64,000 nt of DNA from Paralithodes platypus (GCA_032716605.1 CM064505.1:50540211-50604210); one strand, 5' to 3'; counted from the stretch's first letter, positions 10,377 through 21,524 are shown. The notes: generated from the sequence alone by a model not told the origin. Made by a program: numbers and translations.

Positions 10377-11230
10377 ACCGGGTTCCTCTTGCACTCCCAC
10401 AGTGCAGTGATCCCCAAAGGATATGCTGGAGTTCTGCTACAAGGTTTGGGGGGTTAGGGTGACTAGCATAATGATCTACCTAGAGTTGCAAGCAATCTAG
10501 ATAGTGACATTATAGGTAGTCTAAGGGCGGTCAGGGTAAGTGTCTTCCTTCCTTGCTAGTTCGTGGAACTATCAGAACCATGTAGTAATAAGAGAATCCA
10601 GAAAGGGGAGCCCAAAGTGGGTTGCCCAAAATTAGTCCTCTTCCTGATGGGGGGAACCCGATCTGGTAGATCTAAAGTTACTACACTATCCTCATAATCC
10701 CTTGAACAAAACAAGGTAGGAATCCTTTGGTACTTGGTTTGTGCACCGCATCGAAGGCCAGAAAGAGGGAGCCCAAAGTGGGTTGCCCAAGCTAGTCCTC
10801 TTCCTGATGGGGGGAACCTGACCTGGTAGATCTTCGATCACAGCACACAACTGACAAGTTGAACACCAGCTATCTCTGGCTGTTCTTACCCTGAACTAAA
10901 GAATACCAAATGGCAAGCTTAGTTACTGATGTCCAGGCTGGGTGAGTATAAGGCAATCTTCTTGCCCCTACTTAAGGCGCCCGGCTTGAGAGGATCAAAG
11001 GCGCTGGGGTGGTGTTGGCGCGTGGTGGTTATGTCCTTGTAGCTCTGGGGGTGGCGCGCCTGGACTCTGGTTGTACCTTGTAGCTAGATGCCCCCGGGCA
11101 GATTCTGTTATAAGATGGGGGTGATCACTTCCTGGTGGGAGAGGAAGTGGATGAGAAATGGCATGTGCAGGATGATTTATATAAGAAAAGGTTTAGAACT
11201 GCTGCATGGGTTGAACTGCTGGTTTATGCG
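10377..11230 (-). other. Gypsy region between ORF3 and 3' LTR, with a short tandem duplication
   Basis: No gene is supported here. A unit of about 78 bases containing GTGGGTTGCCCAA and TCTTCCTGATGGGGGGAACC occurs at 10595-10672 and again at 10757-10832. The same pair is seen in the second copy of this region (26415-26655). Short open frames such as 11088-11297 are low-complexity or antisense and are not supported. Confidence 0.6.
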
Positions 11231-12847
11231 CTATCCTAGCCCGGGAAAAGGACATGACTTGGATGGCTGCAAGATCCTCAGGGGTTTTGATGGGTGATAT
11301 AAATGGCTGACTAGGGAATAGAGAGTGAAAGTCTGGAGCAGTTTGGCAGTCCTTGATGGGGGGAAAGGTAAGTTGGTAAATAAAGGAGTACCACCTGTAG
11401 CTGGTTGATCAGGCTGGGGAAGTCTAGGATGGTTAGCTGGGTGTTTAGCGTAGTTACCCCTCTGACTTTTCTCTCTGGTGGTAGGGGCCATAGAAGCTGG
11501 CTGGGCAGGGTATGCTGGTGTAGTCCACTCAGGTCTTATGTGTCCCACCTGTCTCGTTGATATGCGGGCGATGCGGGCAGGAGCAGGGTGGCTGGCAGGA
11601 GTAGGGTTGGCTGCATGTTTAGTGGCAGCTAGAGATGCGGTCTTATCATCCTGAGACCGCATCTCACTACCGTCTTGTAGAGAAAAGTCCCGACCCCGGG
11701 ACTGGAGATGGTAATGTCTTGAAGTATTATCTTCGTAGACAGGGGTCAGGTGCTGGAGGAAGTGGTAATAAATGACTCCCTGGTTGTTAGGGGTGGCCAT
11801 CTTGTCTCCGGTGAGGGTGAGGAGAGAAGAGGAGTCACAGTACCTCAAATGGTCCAGGAGTTGGTGAGGTGACTTGATTACTTTGGTGGAGTCCTTCCGC
11901 GCCAGGGTTATCATGTCAATCTGCATCTTGGTGGTGGTCGTCAGCGAGGGCGTTGTCGTGGCTGGAGGTGGTTGGAGAGTGATGACAGAGAGTCTGGCTT
12001 GGCCCAGGTCATGAGGTTGTGCGGACACCGAAGTACCAGGCTGGGGGGAGGAGCTTGGTGCGGACGCCGAAGTACCAGGCTGGGGGGAGGAGCTTGAAGA
12101 CGCTTGATCCTTAACCTTTCTCACTTTAGGCTGGGACAGGGCTGGTTCCCATCTGGTGGGTGGCTTCACAGGTCTTCCACAGCGGGTATGAGAAGGCAGT
12201 CTGGGAAATGGGGGAGATGGAGTTAGAGGTGACATTGAGCGAAATTTGGATATTGTTTTTCGCCTGGGAAGTTGAGAAGGAGGGGAAATAGATTGAGGAG
12301 AAGAAGGTAGGGTTTTAGAGATAGGAGGAGTAGGTGAGGGTTTTTTAGGACTGAAGCTGGGGGTGATAGGCAAAGTGGGGGGTATGTTGGTGAGTTGTGG
12401 TGGCGAGGGGGGAAGACTAGACATGGCAAGGTTAATTAAAGGCGATGGTTGAGAAGGAGGTTGCGGAGGTGAAACGAGAGGAGATGTGAGAAGATTTGGG
12501 CTTAGGAATGCGGGAAGGGGTGAAGGTGACAGGAGGTGAAAGAGAAGAGGGGGAAGTTTGGGTTTGAGTAGAGAGAACAGGAGGAGGTCGATGTTTAGGA
12601 AGGTGAGAATGGGTGAACTGGGTGAGGCGAGTGGGAAGGGTGACAGGAGGTTGCAGTACAGGAGAGTGAAGGGCAGGCAAAGGAGAATTGAGAGGGGGAG
12701 TGGAAATAGGTGGAGGGAGAGGGACAGCATGGTTGAGAGGGACAGGTCCGGAAAGACAGGAAGTTTGAGGGTGAAGATTTGAAACAGGGGTACAGTCAAC
12801 ATCCTGATCAGGCTCAGCTACAACAGTAATATTCTTATTAATAGGTT
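11231..12847 (-). CDS. Gypsy-type ORF3, proline/serine-rich protein of unknown function
   Basis: This is an open frame of more than 500 codons between integrase and 3' LTR, where some gypsy elements carry an extra gene (for example an envelope). I see no signal peptide, membrane segment or furin-like site that would make it an envelope. The N-terminal half is low-complexity Pro/Ser/Leu. The middle has a duplicated SSPQPGTS unit, and the C-terminal 200 residues are basic and less repetitive (MITLARKDSTKV, ARIARISTRQVGHIRPEW). The start is unclear: integrase originally ran into this region before the LINE at 12858 split it. The C-terminal half is also present at 27053-27484. Confidence 0.5.
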
Positions 12848-12857
12848 GAAACCTTCT

Positions 12858-13786
12858 TGTTTACTTGTTTACTTGTTTACTGTATATATGGATGGAGTTA
12901 TGAAAGAAATACTATCAAGAGCAGTGGATGTTGGTGTATCGCTGAAAAGGGAGGGAATTGAGTGGAAGCTACCTATACTGCTGCTTGCGGATGATACAGT
13001 TCTGATGAGTGATAATGAATGGGAGTTGCAGGGTCTGGTAAATGAGTTTGGAACAGTGTGCGAAAAACGGAATTTGAAGGTAAATACGGGGAAGAGCAAG
13101 GTTATGGTCTTCGAAAGGGGTGAAGTCACAGAGTGTGAGGTGAAGCTGAACGGTCAGGCTATGGAGATCGTCAACTCTTTTAAGTATCTGGGCAGTGTGT
13201 GAGTAAAGATGGGACTATGGATGAAGAGGTGCGGGAGAGGGTACAACAGGGGAAGAGGGTTGTAGGAACGCTAAAAGCAGTAACAAGAAATAGGGTGGTC
13301 AGTATGGAAGTGAAGAAGTCCTTGCATGACAGTGTGGTAATCCCGACACTGACTTACGGAAGCGAAGCATGGACGTTGGTTGAGACTCAGACCAAGAGTG
13401 AGAGCAGTGGAAATGAATTACTTAAGGAGTGCGTGCGGAGTTACATGGAGGGATAGACAGACTAATGAGGAAGTAAGAAGGAGGTGTGGTGTGGAGGTAG
13501 ATGTGCTGGAAAGTGTGAAAAGGAACAACTTGAGATGGTTCGGCCATATGGAACGTATGGAAAGCGAGAGAATGACTAAGAGGGTGTACGAGAGCGAGGT
13601 GGAGGGGGAGAGGTAGACCGAATATGAGGTGGAAGGATGGAGTGAGGAACTACATGAACGAAGGCGGTGCTGGTTGGGGGGAGGGGCGTCGACTGACTGG
13701 GGACAGAGGTGCATGGGGGCGGTTCGTTCGTGGCCACCCCTTCGGGGATCACGGCGTCAGGCAATAGATAGATAGATAGATAGATA
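12858..13786 (+). mobile_element. 5'-truncated LINE with 10-bp target duplication
   Basis: The frame encodes the C-terminal half of a LINE reverse transcriptase. It contains LLLADDTVLMSD (the ADD active site), NTGKSKVMVF, SFKYLGSV, and a tail motif LRWFGHMERM. One stop near 13200 and frame changes near 13380 break it. The 3' end is an (ATAG)n tract. GAAACCTTCT occurs on both sides (12848-12857 and 13787-13796), giving a clean target-site duplication inside the gypsy element. I cannot name the LINE clade from this piece. Confidence 0.88.
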
Positions 13787-13796
13787 GAAACCTTCT

Positions 13797-14519
13797 GACA
13801 AACCTATTCCTATAAGTGCGAGATTCCCCATGATAGTTAATTATGACCTGGAAACAGTTTGGGATCCTAAGGACCTCAAATGGACCCTTGTACCGTGGCT
13901 TCAGTTTGGAGGGTACAGGTAAGATGGCGACCATGACTAGGTCGCCTACTTGGTGAGGGTTGTTCTTGGGGGCTTAATCAGGCTGGAGATCTTGGGTAAA
14001 CTGGAGCTGACGTAGGCGGTTCCTGAGGTGGACGAGGTTGGTATTTAGACCTGGTGAGGCCTCAGTAGGGGCAGCTAGGTGACGTAGTGGTATGAGGAGA
14101 GGTGGGCTCCCAAAAACCATCTCATGAGGGGTGATCCCGTTGTCTCTGGGGCAGGTGTTTATTCCCCATTGTATGATGCGAATTTGGCTGGTCCAGTCCG
14201 ATGAGTTTATCTGTTGGAGGCGTGTCCGGATTTGATTGGCGATGGTTCTATGAGCTCGCTCGCAGATGGAGTTTCCTTTTGGCCAGTAGGGTGAAGAGTG
14301 GCTGATGTGAAATCCAAACATTTCGGAGATCTGCGTCCAAATTTGTCCGGTGAATTCAGGGGCATTGTCGGAGTGGATTGCCTGTGGCAATCCAAAATAG
14401 GGAAAGACATGTTGTAATAATGCCTCGGTGACGGCCATAGCAGTTGTGTTCTCTGGCAGGGCAGGCGATCACGTATTTTGAGTACGTGTCCACGAAGGTG
14501 ATGATGTAGCGGTATCCAT
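13797..14519 (-). pseudogene. Gypsy-type integrase, core and C-terminal parts
   Basis: Integrase would insert the element's DNA. Present are ITFVDTYSKYV, the second catalytic Asp in HSDNAPEF, the Glu in GNSICERAHR, and a C-terminal region (KPRYKGPFEVLRI) like the chromo-/SH3-like tail that follows gypsy integrases. Missing are the zinc-binding HHCC domain and the first catalytic Asp. They were removed where the BEL piece joins at about 14520. Small frameshifts at about 13940 and 14440 also break it. It is inactive. Confidence 0.85.
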
Positions 14520-14523
14520 AGTC

Positions 14524-15358
14524 TCCATAGGATTAATGCCTATGTGATCCAATCTCCACAGTCGTTCCAGGTCGAACTCGGCAGCCATCTTAGGGTCACT
14601 AGGTTGGGAATCCTCCCTTCCAACTCCTCTGCCGCGGTTACATTGACTCTATATATCGAGACCGTGTCGACCAGGACCTTTGACTGTGTAGTATGCACCT
14701 TTCCGCTCATGCAGTATCCAAATTTAGTGGGGATTAAAATTACACCACACATCTTTTTAAATCCAGGGTATACTACTTCATAATAATGATCCACACCAAG
14801 TAGAACATGCACCTCACTCTGATTTACCATGGGATCTGACAAGTTAACCCCCTTGCTACGTAATGCGTGTTCCACCTTCTTCACACCCACAGATACATAT
14901 TCTGGTAGGGTGTCTACTACGATACAAGTCATAAAGTACCGGTTTTTACGATAGAAATATGAAATCTCCGCTATCTCATAGTCTTGTTTATCAGTAACCC
15001 CTGTGAAGCCCTGTAATCGAAGAGTCTCAGCCCCTACGATTCGGTGCTTCAATCCCACTAGTACGGACCTCTTTATAAAGGAATGTTGAGATCCTTGATC
15101 TAGAAGTACCCGACAAACTTTGTTAATGTCATTACCTTCCATGGGAATCTGTATTGTGGGCAATATAGTGGTGTCTTGCGTGCTACCTAGTGCCACAGTT
15201 GTAGTACCCTCATTTTTGACGTCTTTGACTTTATCTGCAGTAGGACACAACTTATCAAAGTGATGTCCTTTGCAGTGCCGACAGGGCCTTAAGTATGTAG
15301 CAGTACATTGTCCCTGCTTACCATGTTCCCCACTTAGACAACCTACACATAGCTTCAA
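14524..15358 (-). pseudogene. BEL/Pao zinc knuckles and aspartic protease region
   Basis: It continues in frame from gag after one TGA at 15359-15361, so gag and pol were probably one ORF (the context AK*LKLC fits a lost Arg codon). It starts with knuckles CVGCLSGEHGKQGQC and CRHCKGHHFDKLC. The retropepsin-like domain follows (LLDQGSQHSFI; DQG in place of DTG is usual for BEL/Pao), then HVLLGVDHYYEVV. The start of the RT region is reached by a frameshift. The product would cut the polyprotein. It is dead in this copy. Confidence 0.82.
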
Positions 15359-16440
15359 TCATTTCGCCTGTGCTAGTTTTGTCTCATTTGTTGGGTATTT
15401 TATGCAGAAACTCCATTTATGTTTGTTGTTACATAGCTTACATATAATCTGAGCAGGTTTCTTATACACACCCTCTTTCTTTACTTTAATCCCCACTGTC
15501 ATGCTTACTGTTCCCCTCTTCTCCACATTCTCACTCCCTCCCGACACATACATTCTCCCTTTGTTCAACTGTAGATTATTGATCTCCTTACTGAACTGAG
15601 TTTTGAATTCCCCCAGCTCAAATGATCTTACCTTATCAAGTATTGCCATAGGAAGCTTCTGACGCAAGATAATGACTATCATTTCCTGCGTGGTAAGCCC
15701 TAGGGTGTCTAGCGATCGAGTATGGCACTCCATATTTGCCCTGAAGTTTGTCAACTCATCAACCTTATACTGTGGTTCTGCGAGCCCCAACAAGGCAACA
15801 ACATGGGCCATCTTCAACTGCTCTCTATCCTCGTATGTGGACTCTAATAAGTGTACCGCTTCAAGATAACTACCACCCACTACTGCAAAACCCTCTATTA
15901 AATGTAAGGCCTCTCCTTCCATTTGTCCCTTCAGATAGTGAAACTTGCGGACATTATCCAAAGAGGATTCATGAACCGTAGATCGAAATACGTCCCAAAA
16001 AGCTAACCACTCAGTTAACTTGCCCCCAAATGTAGGAAGATTGAGCTTTGGGAGGTGTACAGTATATTTTGGGTCAGCCCTTCTATGGGCCTCATTATCG
16101 CCTCCCTTCTTACTCGCGACAGCACGCTGTAATAGGTACTTCGCTCTAAAGACAGGTTCGTCATAGAGGGCGCGATTATCACACTGTAACTATCTCTTCC
16201 TCCTCTATCATGTCAGCCACAATCACCTCACTCAGAGCTGTAATACGACCGTGGGTAGCCTGGACGTTTTCTAATCTAGCCTCCAATTCCTCTAGTTCAG
16301 CAGTAGTGATGAAAGTGTTGATGTCCACAATTAGCCTATTTAATACTCCCCGAAGTCCCGCCCTTTGATTTTTAGGGGCTTTGATCAGCACCCCACTAGA
16401 CTATCTTTATCGTTTTTATCCATTTTGCATGTGATCCTAT
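15359..16440 (-). pseudogene. BEL/Pao gag
   Basis: This is a capsid-type protein of the family found in BEL/Pao elements (the DUF1759-like part). It has an N-terminal coiled region (TTAELEELEARLENVQATHG), the landmark LPKLNLPTFGGKLTEW, then FHYLKGQMEGEALHLIEGF and a zinc knuckle CKLCNNKHKWSFC. The start ATGGATAAAAACG lies at about 16424. A frameshift soon after it, one near 16190 and one near 15970 break the frame. The start of the same gag is in frame in BEL-2 (30009 onwards). Confidence 0.82.
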
Positions 16441-16633
16441 AGGCTATGTATCTAAATGTTACGTTACAAAAACAACGGCCAAATAATAGTCTAACTAAGA
16501 AACGCCAACCGGCGGACTTCTATGTTATGGAGAAAAAATAGTAAATAGCAATACCTACTAATGGATCATATTGAACAAGAAAAAAATGTTAGGTCAGGTC
16601 ATATGTCACAGGAAGTCTGAAACGGAAAAAAAA

Positions 16634-17335
16634 TTATTGGGGAAAGATGATGGGTGGGATGCAGGACTTAGGCAGGCGCAATGATATAACCCCGGCGTCC
16701 CTCTCTAGCCAACGCTTCGTTAGCCCTACAATCTTGTCATACAGGACTTGATTGGTGTCTAAGTCGAGGTGGACACCATCCTGGTCGAGGTCTCGGATGC
16801 TGAGTGTGAGAGAAACAAAGCGGTGCTTCGTTTCTATTAACCGACACCTCAGGGCGCGTTTAACAGAATTTTTTATAGCTTGATAATCCGCCGCTGAGAA
16901 CCCTCGGACTCTCGTCCAGCTCTCAATTGCCACGATCTTGCAGCTTCCTCCGGACTCACGCTCCAGATCCAGCGCCACCTCTTTGATAGCGTCAGCTAAC
17001 TCGCGGGGTACTGTACCGGGGCGTATATCATTGCCGCCTATAAACAAAAAGATCATATGCGGCCTAAACCGAACCACTTGCCCCCACTGGGGGGAGGCTT
17101 TCAGGGTGTCAACGGTTGCTCCCGGTACCCCGAAGTAGGTCAGCCTGAAAGTTCTTTCCCCCTCCGACGCCCGATACGACTCAGTACCTCCGTCAGCTGC
17201 CCTTAGCCTAGTTGCATATGAATGCCCTACTATGGCTATTCGCTGAGGTACCGGCGCCTGAGGTACAGGGAAATAGCCAAGCCCCACCCCTCCGGGGTCC
17301 TTGCTCCTGCATCCCTGGGCTAATCCCTTGCTCAT
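16634..17335 (-). CDS. SGNH-hydrolase-like protein encoded by BEL-1, upstream of gag
   Basis: This is a complete 233-residue ORF with an ATG start. Three SGNH blocks are visible: IAIVGHSYATRL with Ser39 (GHS instead of the usual GDS), FIGGNDIRPG with Asn102, and DQDGVHLD with Asp186 and His189, so the catalytic Ser/Asp/His set is kept. No signal peptide or membrane segment is seen. The start lies about 37 bases after the BEL primer site, and gag begins about 200 bases past its stop. BEL-2 carries the same ORF in the same place (28511-29206), roughly nine residues in ten alike. The substrate is unknown. Esterase ORFs are known in some CR1-type LINEs, but I do not know of one in BEL/Pao. Confidence 0.8.
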   Translation of the reverse strand: MSKGLAQGCRSKDPGGVGLGYFPVPQAPVPQRIAIVGHSYATRLRAADGGTESYRASEGERTFRLTYFGVPGATVDTLKASPQWGQVVRFRPHMIFLFIGGNDIRPGTVPRELADAIKEVALDLERESGGSCKIVAIESWTRVRGFSAADYQAIKNSVKRALRCRLIETKHRFVSLTLSIRDLDQDGVHLDLDTNQVLYDKIVGLTKRWLERDAGVISLRLPKSCIPPIIFPQ

Positions 17336-17371
17336 TGCCTAAGAAAAATACCCTACTGGTAGCTAAATCCT

Positions 17372-17386
17372 GGGTCTGGGCACCAA
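17372..17386 (-). promoter_or_regulatory. BEL-1 primer binding site
   Basis: Directly after the LTR end (TTTACCACA) the minus strand reads TTGGTGCCCAGACC. This is the place and the TGG start expected for a tRNA primer site, and BEL-2 has the same bases at 28460-28473. I cannot assign the tRNA. Confidence 0.6.
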
Positions 17387-18179
17387 TGTGGTAAACTATC
17401 AATGGAAGTTAAATATTACTAAGCTATAATGAATCAAATAAAATCAATCTAAATGAAAACTACTCTATATCTAAATTGAATTCAATCTGAAACAAGCTAA
17501 TTTATATCCAAAGGTCTCACATAATAAATGTATATATAGGGTAAGGTTATAAGGGTTAATATTAGCCAGGAATTAACTCGCCAATAGTTCCACGTGGCAA
17601 TGAGGCAAGGGAGAACGTTTTATCTAATATGGCGGTGGACAAAGGGGAACGAGACTTCGGTCCCAAGACTCGAGTCAAGTTAAAGAAAGAATAAATGATT
17701 ACATGGGAATGGACATGAATAATATGCTTATCTATCAGTCAGTCATGGTGTCGATGAGAGCGTCGTGATGGTGTAGCTGTGTGTATTGCTGTATGTGTAT
17801 TGTGATAGAGGCACAAAAGCTCGATCAACTGAGGGCGGAAAATTTAGATGTTAACTGGTTGGTGTTCGTGAAGGCTCTGGCGTCCCTCAAAAGCACACCT
17901 TGCTGCCTTGGCAAACCGCCAGGAGCCCAAATTATCGTACCGCATCTAGGTTGCTCTATACGATAAATTATATTAATATATACGATAAATTCATATATAC
18001 TACATAAGACCATGGCAATATTGCTTAATAGCATATTAGGCCTTTTATAACTTAACTTATTTACAATCTTATAATATACGATCTACCCGTCCTACGTCGT
18101 GCTGTAGGCGAGATCGTGATGTCACAGAGACATACGAGATCACAAAAGAGTCATATTCTATCGTATTTATACGATAACA
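17387..18179 (-). repeat. BEL-1 5' LTR
   Basis: This LTR of about 793 bases runs TGTTATCGTATAAATACG...TTTACCACA in minus orientation and is matched by 27672-28459. It contains several ATCGTAT/ATACGAT palindromes. Confidence 0.82.
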
Positions 18180-18184
18180 TCATT

Positions 18185-19725
18185 TGTTCAGCATCCTCAG
18201 GCCCTAGTACGATCTGGCCTTCTGGGGTAAAGAGGGCGTCACCCCTTCTTTGTAAGAGGCCAAAAAGTCGGGTGGAGATCCAAGTTGGTTTGTCGTTCCG
18301 GAGGTAGGCCTGGATGAGAGGGGGAGTGGTAGTAGGTGGTGGTCGAGGTCCTTGGATGGCGTTGAGTTGTTCTGGTGCCAGTGGGAGCCGGGATAAGGCG
18401 TCTGCATTGGTATGGAGTTTTCCCGGCCTGTAGGAAATCTCAAAATCAAACTCCTCAAGTGATTCTCGCCAACGGACTGTTAGGGCATTCTTAGAGTCAG
18501 ATTTCCTGAGCCATTGTAAGGCTTGGTGGTCAGTGATGATGGTGATCTTGACGCCAGCTAGGTAGGCCCGGAAGTGTTGGAGGGCCCAAACGATGCCTAA
18601 GCATTCTCTTTTAGTTACCGGGTAGTTGGTTTCTGCCGGGGTTAAGGTCCGGCTGGCACAAGCAATGATGTGCTCTCGTCCTTCTCGATTTTGGGAGAGG
18701 ACTGCACCGACGCCGAGAAGGGACACGCCGGTGTAGAGTCTAAAGGGTAGTTGGTAGTCCGGAAAAGAGACGACAGGGGAAGACACGAGTAGGTCCTTGA
18801 GGGAGGTGAAGGCTTGGAGACGGTCGGGGGTCCACACAAAAGGTTCTTCCTTCCTAGTTAAGGTGTGTAGAGGTCTGGCAATGGTGGCGAAATTCTTCAC
18901 AAACCTCCGATAGTAGGAGGCAAGGCCTAGGAAAGCTCTTACTCCTTTTACTGACTTCGGGGGTTGGATCTCCTGGATGGCTTGGAGTTTCTTGGGGTCA
19001 GGTGCAAGTCCTTCTTCTGACACCAGATGTCCTAAGAATTGGACCTGATGTCGAGCCATGGTGCATTTAGTAGGCTTCAGCTTTAATCCGGCTTATCGGA
19101 TCCTCTGGAAAACTTGGCGGAGGCGTTGGAGGTGTTCTGCCCAGGTACGACCAAATACTATGATGTCGTCCAAGTTCGCCAGACATGTTTCCCAAGTTAA
19201 TCCCTGAAGTACGGATTTCATCAGACGGGAGAAGGTGGCGGGACCGTTACATAATCCGAATGGCAGCACTGAGAACTCGTAAAGCTTCCCTTGGCTGGTG
19301 GAGAAAGCTGTTTTGTTTTGGTCGGTGGGGGCGACGGGGACCTGCCAGTATCCGGATTGCAGGTCCAGTGTGGAGAACCATCTGGCCCCTAAGAGGGAGT
19401 CTAGGGAGTCGTCGATGCGTGGTAGTGGGGTGGCATCTTTGATGGTGACATCGTTGAGTTGTCGGTAGTCGATGCAGAATCGAGATGACCCATCCTTCTT
19501 CTTGACCAGTACCACTGGAGAGGACCAAGGGCTAGTTGAGGGGTTGACGATGCCAGCTTCTAACATCTCTGCAACTTGCTTCTGTTCTTCTTGGCGCTGA
19601 AGGGGGTTCTTTCTTCGTATAGCCTGTCTGACTGGGGGTCCAACAGTGTGAATGTGGTGTTCTAGGACATGGGTGTGGACTACATCTTGGGAGTTGGTGG
19701 CAAAGATGTCCTGGTATTCGGCCAT
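18185..19725 (-). pseudogene. Gypsy-type reverse transcriptase and RNase H
   Basis: The RT part (19725-19093) has FCIDYRQLN, STLDLQSGYWQV, SVLPFGLCNGPATF and the active site LANLDDIIVF, in which the usual Tyr/Val before DD is replaced by Leu. After one in-frame TAA (at about 19093) it goes on with QFLGHLVSEEG, RAFLGLASYYRRFV and then RNase H (LGVGAVLSQ, TKRECLGIVWAL, TDHQALQWL, TNADALSRLP). It is cut at about 18185 by BEL-1. Order and motifs are classic Ty3/gypsy. It is inactive through the stop and the truncation. Confidence 0.9.
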
Positions 19726-19834
19726 TAACTGGCACAGATCGTCCTTTTGTTGAGGGGTGAGGTGAGTAGGAACGTCTGGGAGTGATGGAGTTGATGCAGG
19801 AATGGAGGTGGTGGTGTCGGTTGAAGGCTGGTCA

Positions 19835-20506
19835 TCATAAGTCTCTAGTTCTCCGATGGTGAGACCCCTGGGTAGGGTGGTCGGAGATGTTGGCTATTCT
19901 TACTGCATTTTGTTTTAAAATGGCAGGAGCAGTGAGACAATCCCTGTCAAAAGGGCTCTGAAGAGAGGGAGTGTGAATGAGTTCTCCGTTGAGGGCTGGA
20001 TGGATGGGTACCCAATGTTCATGATGTGGCAGCAAGGTGATGGGTTGAATGGTGATGGCCGATGCAACACGGATGGCTTTCAAGGTTTGAGGAGGGTCAT
20101 GGAGCGGTGTGGCAATCTTCGGAGTGGTGAGTCCTGGGGGTTTGGTGGAAAATAACAATCTTCTTTCAACACACTGGATAGTAGTGCGAAGGGCCGTGAG
20201 AAGGTCGAATCCCAGGTATCCGTCGTAGGTGGTTTCTTGGGAGGGAAATACCATGAAAGCGTGGTGATGGCCGTGGTTAGGTTGAGGGGTGGCCACATAC
20301 AGTGGGGCCGTGATGCCAGTACTAGGAATAAGGTTGTCGTTGGCATCAATTAGGGTGGTGGACGAGTGTTGAATCGGTCCAAAAGTGTTGTGATGTCTCT
20401 GGTGGTAAGAGGAAAAAATACAGGATCTTGAAGCTCCGGTGTCGACAAGGAGTCGAGAGTTGACTCCCTGGATGGTCAGGTGGGTGTAAATGGGAAGCTT
20501 TATCAT
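19835..20506 (-). CDS. Gypsy-type aspartic protease
   Basis: A 223-residue open frame has the retropepsin active site RLLVDTGASRSCIF near residue 20, then a flap region and DGYLGFDLLTAL (the ILG-like motif). It lies between gag and RT, as expected, and would cleave Gag and Pol. No defect is visible in this segment, although gag and RT on either side are broken. Confidence 0.8.
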   Translation of the reverse strand: MIKLPIYTHLTIQGVNSRLLVDTGASRSCIFSSYHQRHHNTFGPIQHSSTTLIDANDNLIPSTGITAPLYVATPQPNHGHHHAFMVFPSQETTYDGYLGFDLLTALRTTIQCVERRLLFSTKPPGLTTPKIATPLHDPPQTLKAIRVASAITIQPITLLPHHEHWVPIHPALNGELIHTPSLQSPFDRDCLTAPAILKQNAVRIANISDHPTQGSHHRRTRDL

Positions 20507-20565
20507 ATCATAGCTGCCCCTATCTCGAGCCCCCGCCAGTTTGCAAGTTGGTGGGCGGGGGCGGT

Positions 20566-21447
20566 CTAAAAACCCGGTTTGATGACTTCCGGCTCGACTG
20601 TACTGTGGTCGTCCGGGTCACCAACCTCTGCAGCTGTCTCGTCGTAATCCTCAGCTCCTGCGGTGCCGTCTTCTAGGATGGTGGCAACTCTTCTGGAGGG
20701 CTTCAGCCAGGGAATCTGTCCCCAGAACAGTGGAACCCTCGAGCGTTTGGCCAGCAACTCGGCAAAAGACCTCTTCAACCCCTTAATAGGGCACTGAGAC
20801 CCGCAGGGCTTCCAGTCTCCAGGCTTGACTCTGGCCCATTCTTCCGGCTTGTCCTGGTTGCGGCTAGGGTGGTAGGTTGGTCCGGAATGAGCTCCTTGTG
20901 GCTTAGTGGGAGCTCGTTGGATACCCGCGATCTTTCCTTGCTCCTGGGACTTTTGCAGGGCCAGAATACGGCGTATGATAGGGAGGTCTGTATGATATCC
21001 GGCCGGTTCTGTGATGGCAAAGTGGTCCCGGACTGCACGCGGAAGGATCCTCATCAGGGTCCGGCGGACGTTCTCCTTCCTCTCTGCAGCTGTAGCCGTT
21101 GTGAATGCGGTGGAAGCCAGCCTGGTAAGCTTGCTGATGGTGGCGTCGAGGTCCCCGTCGTAGGTGATGGCGTGAAATTGCTGGTCGGCTATCACAGTAC
21201 CTAAGACGGGGTTAATGGCAGTTTTAGTTTATGTTTCAAACTGTTCCCAGGTCATTCCGGGGTTCTCTTTTACATAACTGGAAACTAGGGCCATAGACCG
21301 CCCTAGCTTCATGACTACAGTATGTATTTTAGGGGCAACTTCATCTTTAAATATGATGTCAAGCACTGGCTTGACAACCTCTAAATAGGTGGCAATGTCA
21401 GTTTCCTCTGGTCTGAAAGGAATAATATCCAGTGCTTTCCCTGCCAT
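20566..21447 (-). pseudogene. Gypsy-type gag
   Basis: It has an ATG start and a single frame broken only by TAA at 21229. The first part (DIATYLEVVKPVLDIIF) and second part (AITYDGDLDATISKLTRL, RILPRAVRDHF) match the order of the gag at 59221 (SYLDIIKPVYDVV, EIKYEGDINVTLIQL, ILPPHITDHL). No zinc knuckle is present; the tail is acidic. It is presumed to form the capsid. Confidence 0.75.
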
Positions 21448-21524
21448 CCTGACTACTTACCCCTGTCGTGATACTCTCAAAATATTTAAAGCAGGAAAAA
21501 GCTGAAAGGCTACCTTCGAGAAAG

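Larger units (their letters stand above)
14520..18179 (-). mobile_element. BEL-1: BEL/Pao element, 5' half, joined into the gypsy element
   Basis: In minus orientation it runs LTR (17387-18179), primer site, SGNH-like ORF, gag, zinc knuckles, protease. It then stops just after LERLWRLDHIGINP, the point where BEL reverse transcriptase begins. RT, integrase and 3' LTR are absent. The gypsy element lacks the matching stretch (end of RNase H and start of integrase), so a deletion removed the 3' half of BEL-1 together with gypsy sequence. Confidence 0.85.

Noticed and set aside
10141..10377. 78-residue ORF present in both gypsy LTRs
   Set aside because: It is repeated because it is part of the LTR; it has no domain and lies next to the assumed LTR start.
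11231..12802. Envelope gene making the gypsy element an infectious retrovirus
   Set aside because: No signal peptide, transmembrane segment or cleavage site is seen in ORF3.
16634..17335. SGNH ORF as a host gene captured by chance
   Set aside because: The same ORF lies at the same place after the LTR in two separate BEL copies, so it belongs to the element.
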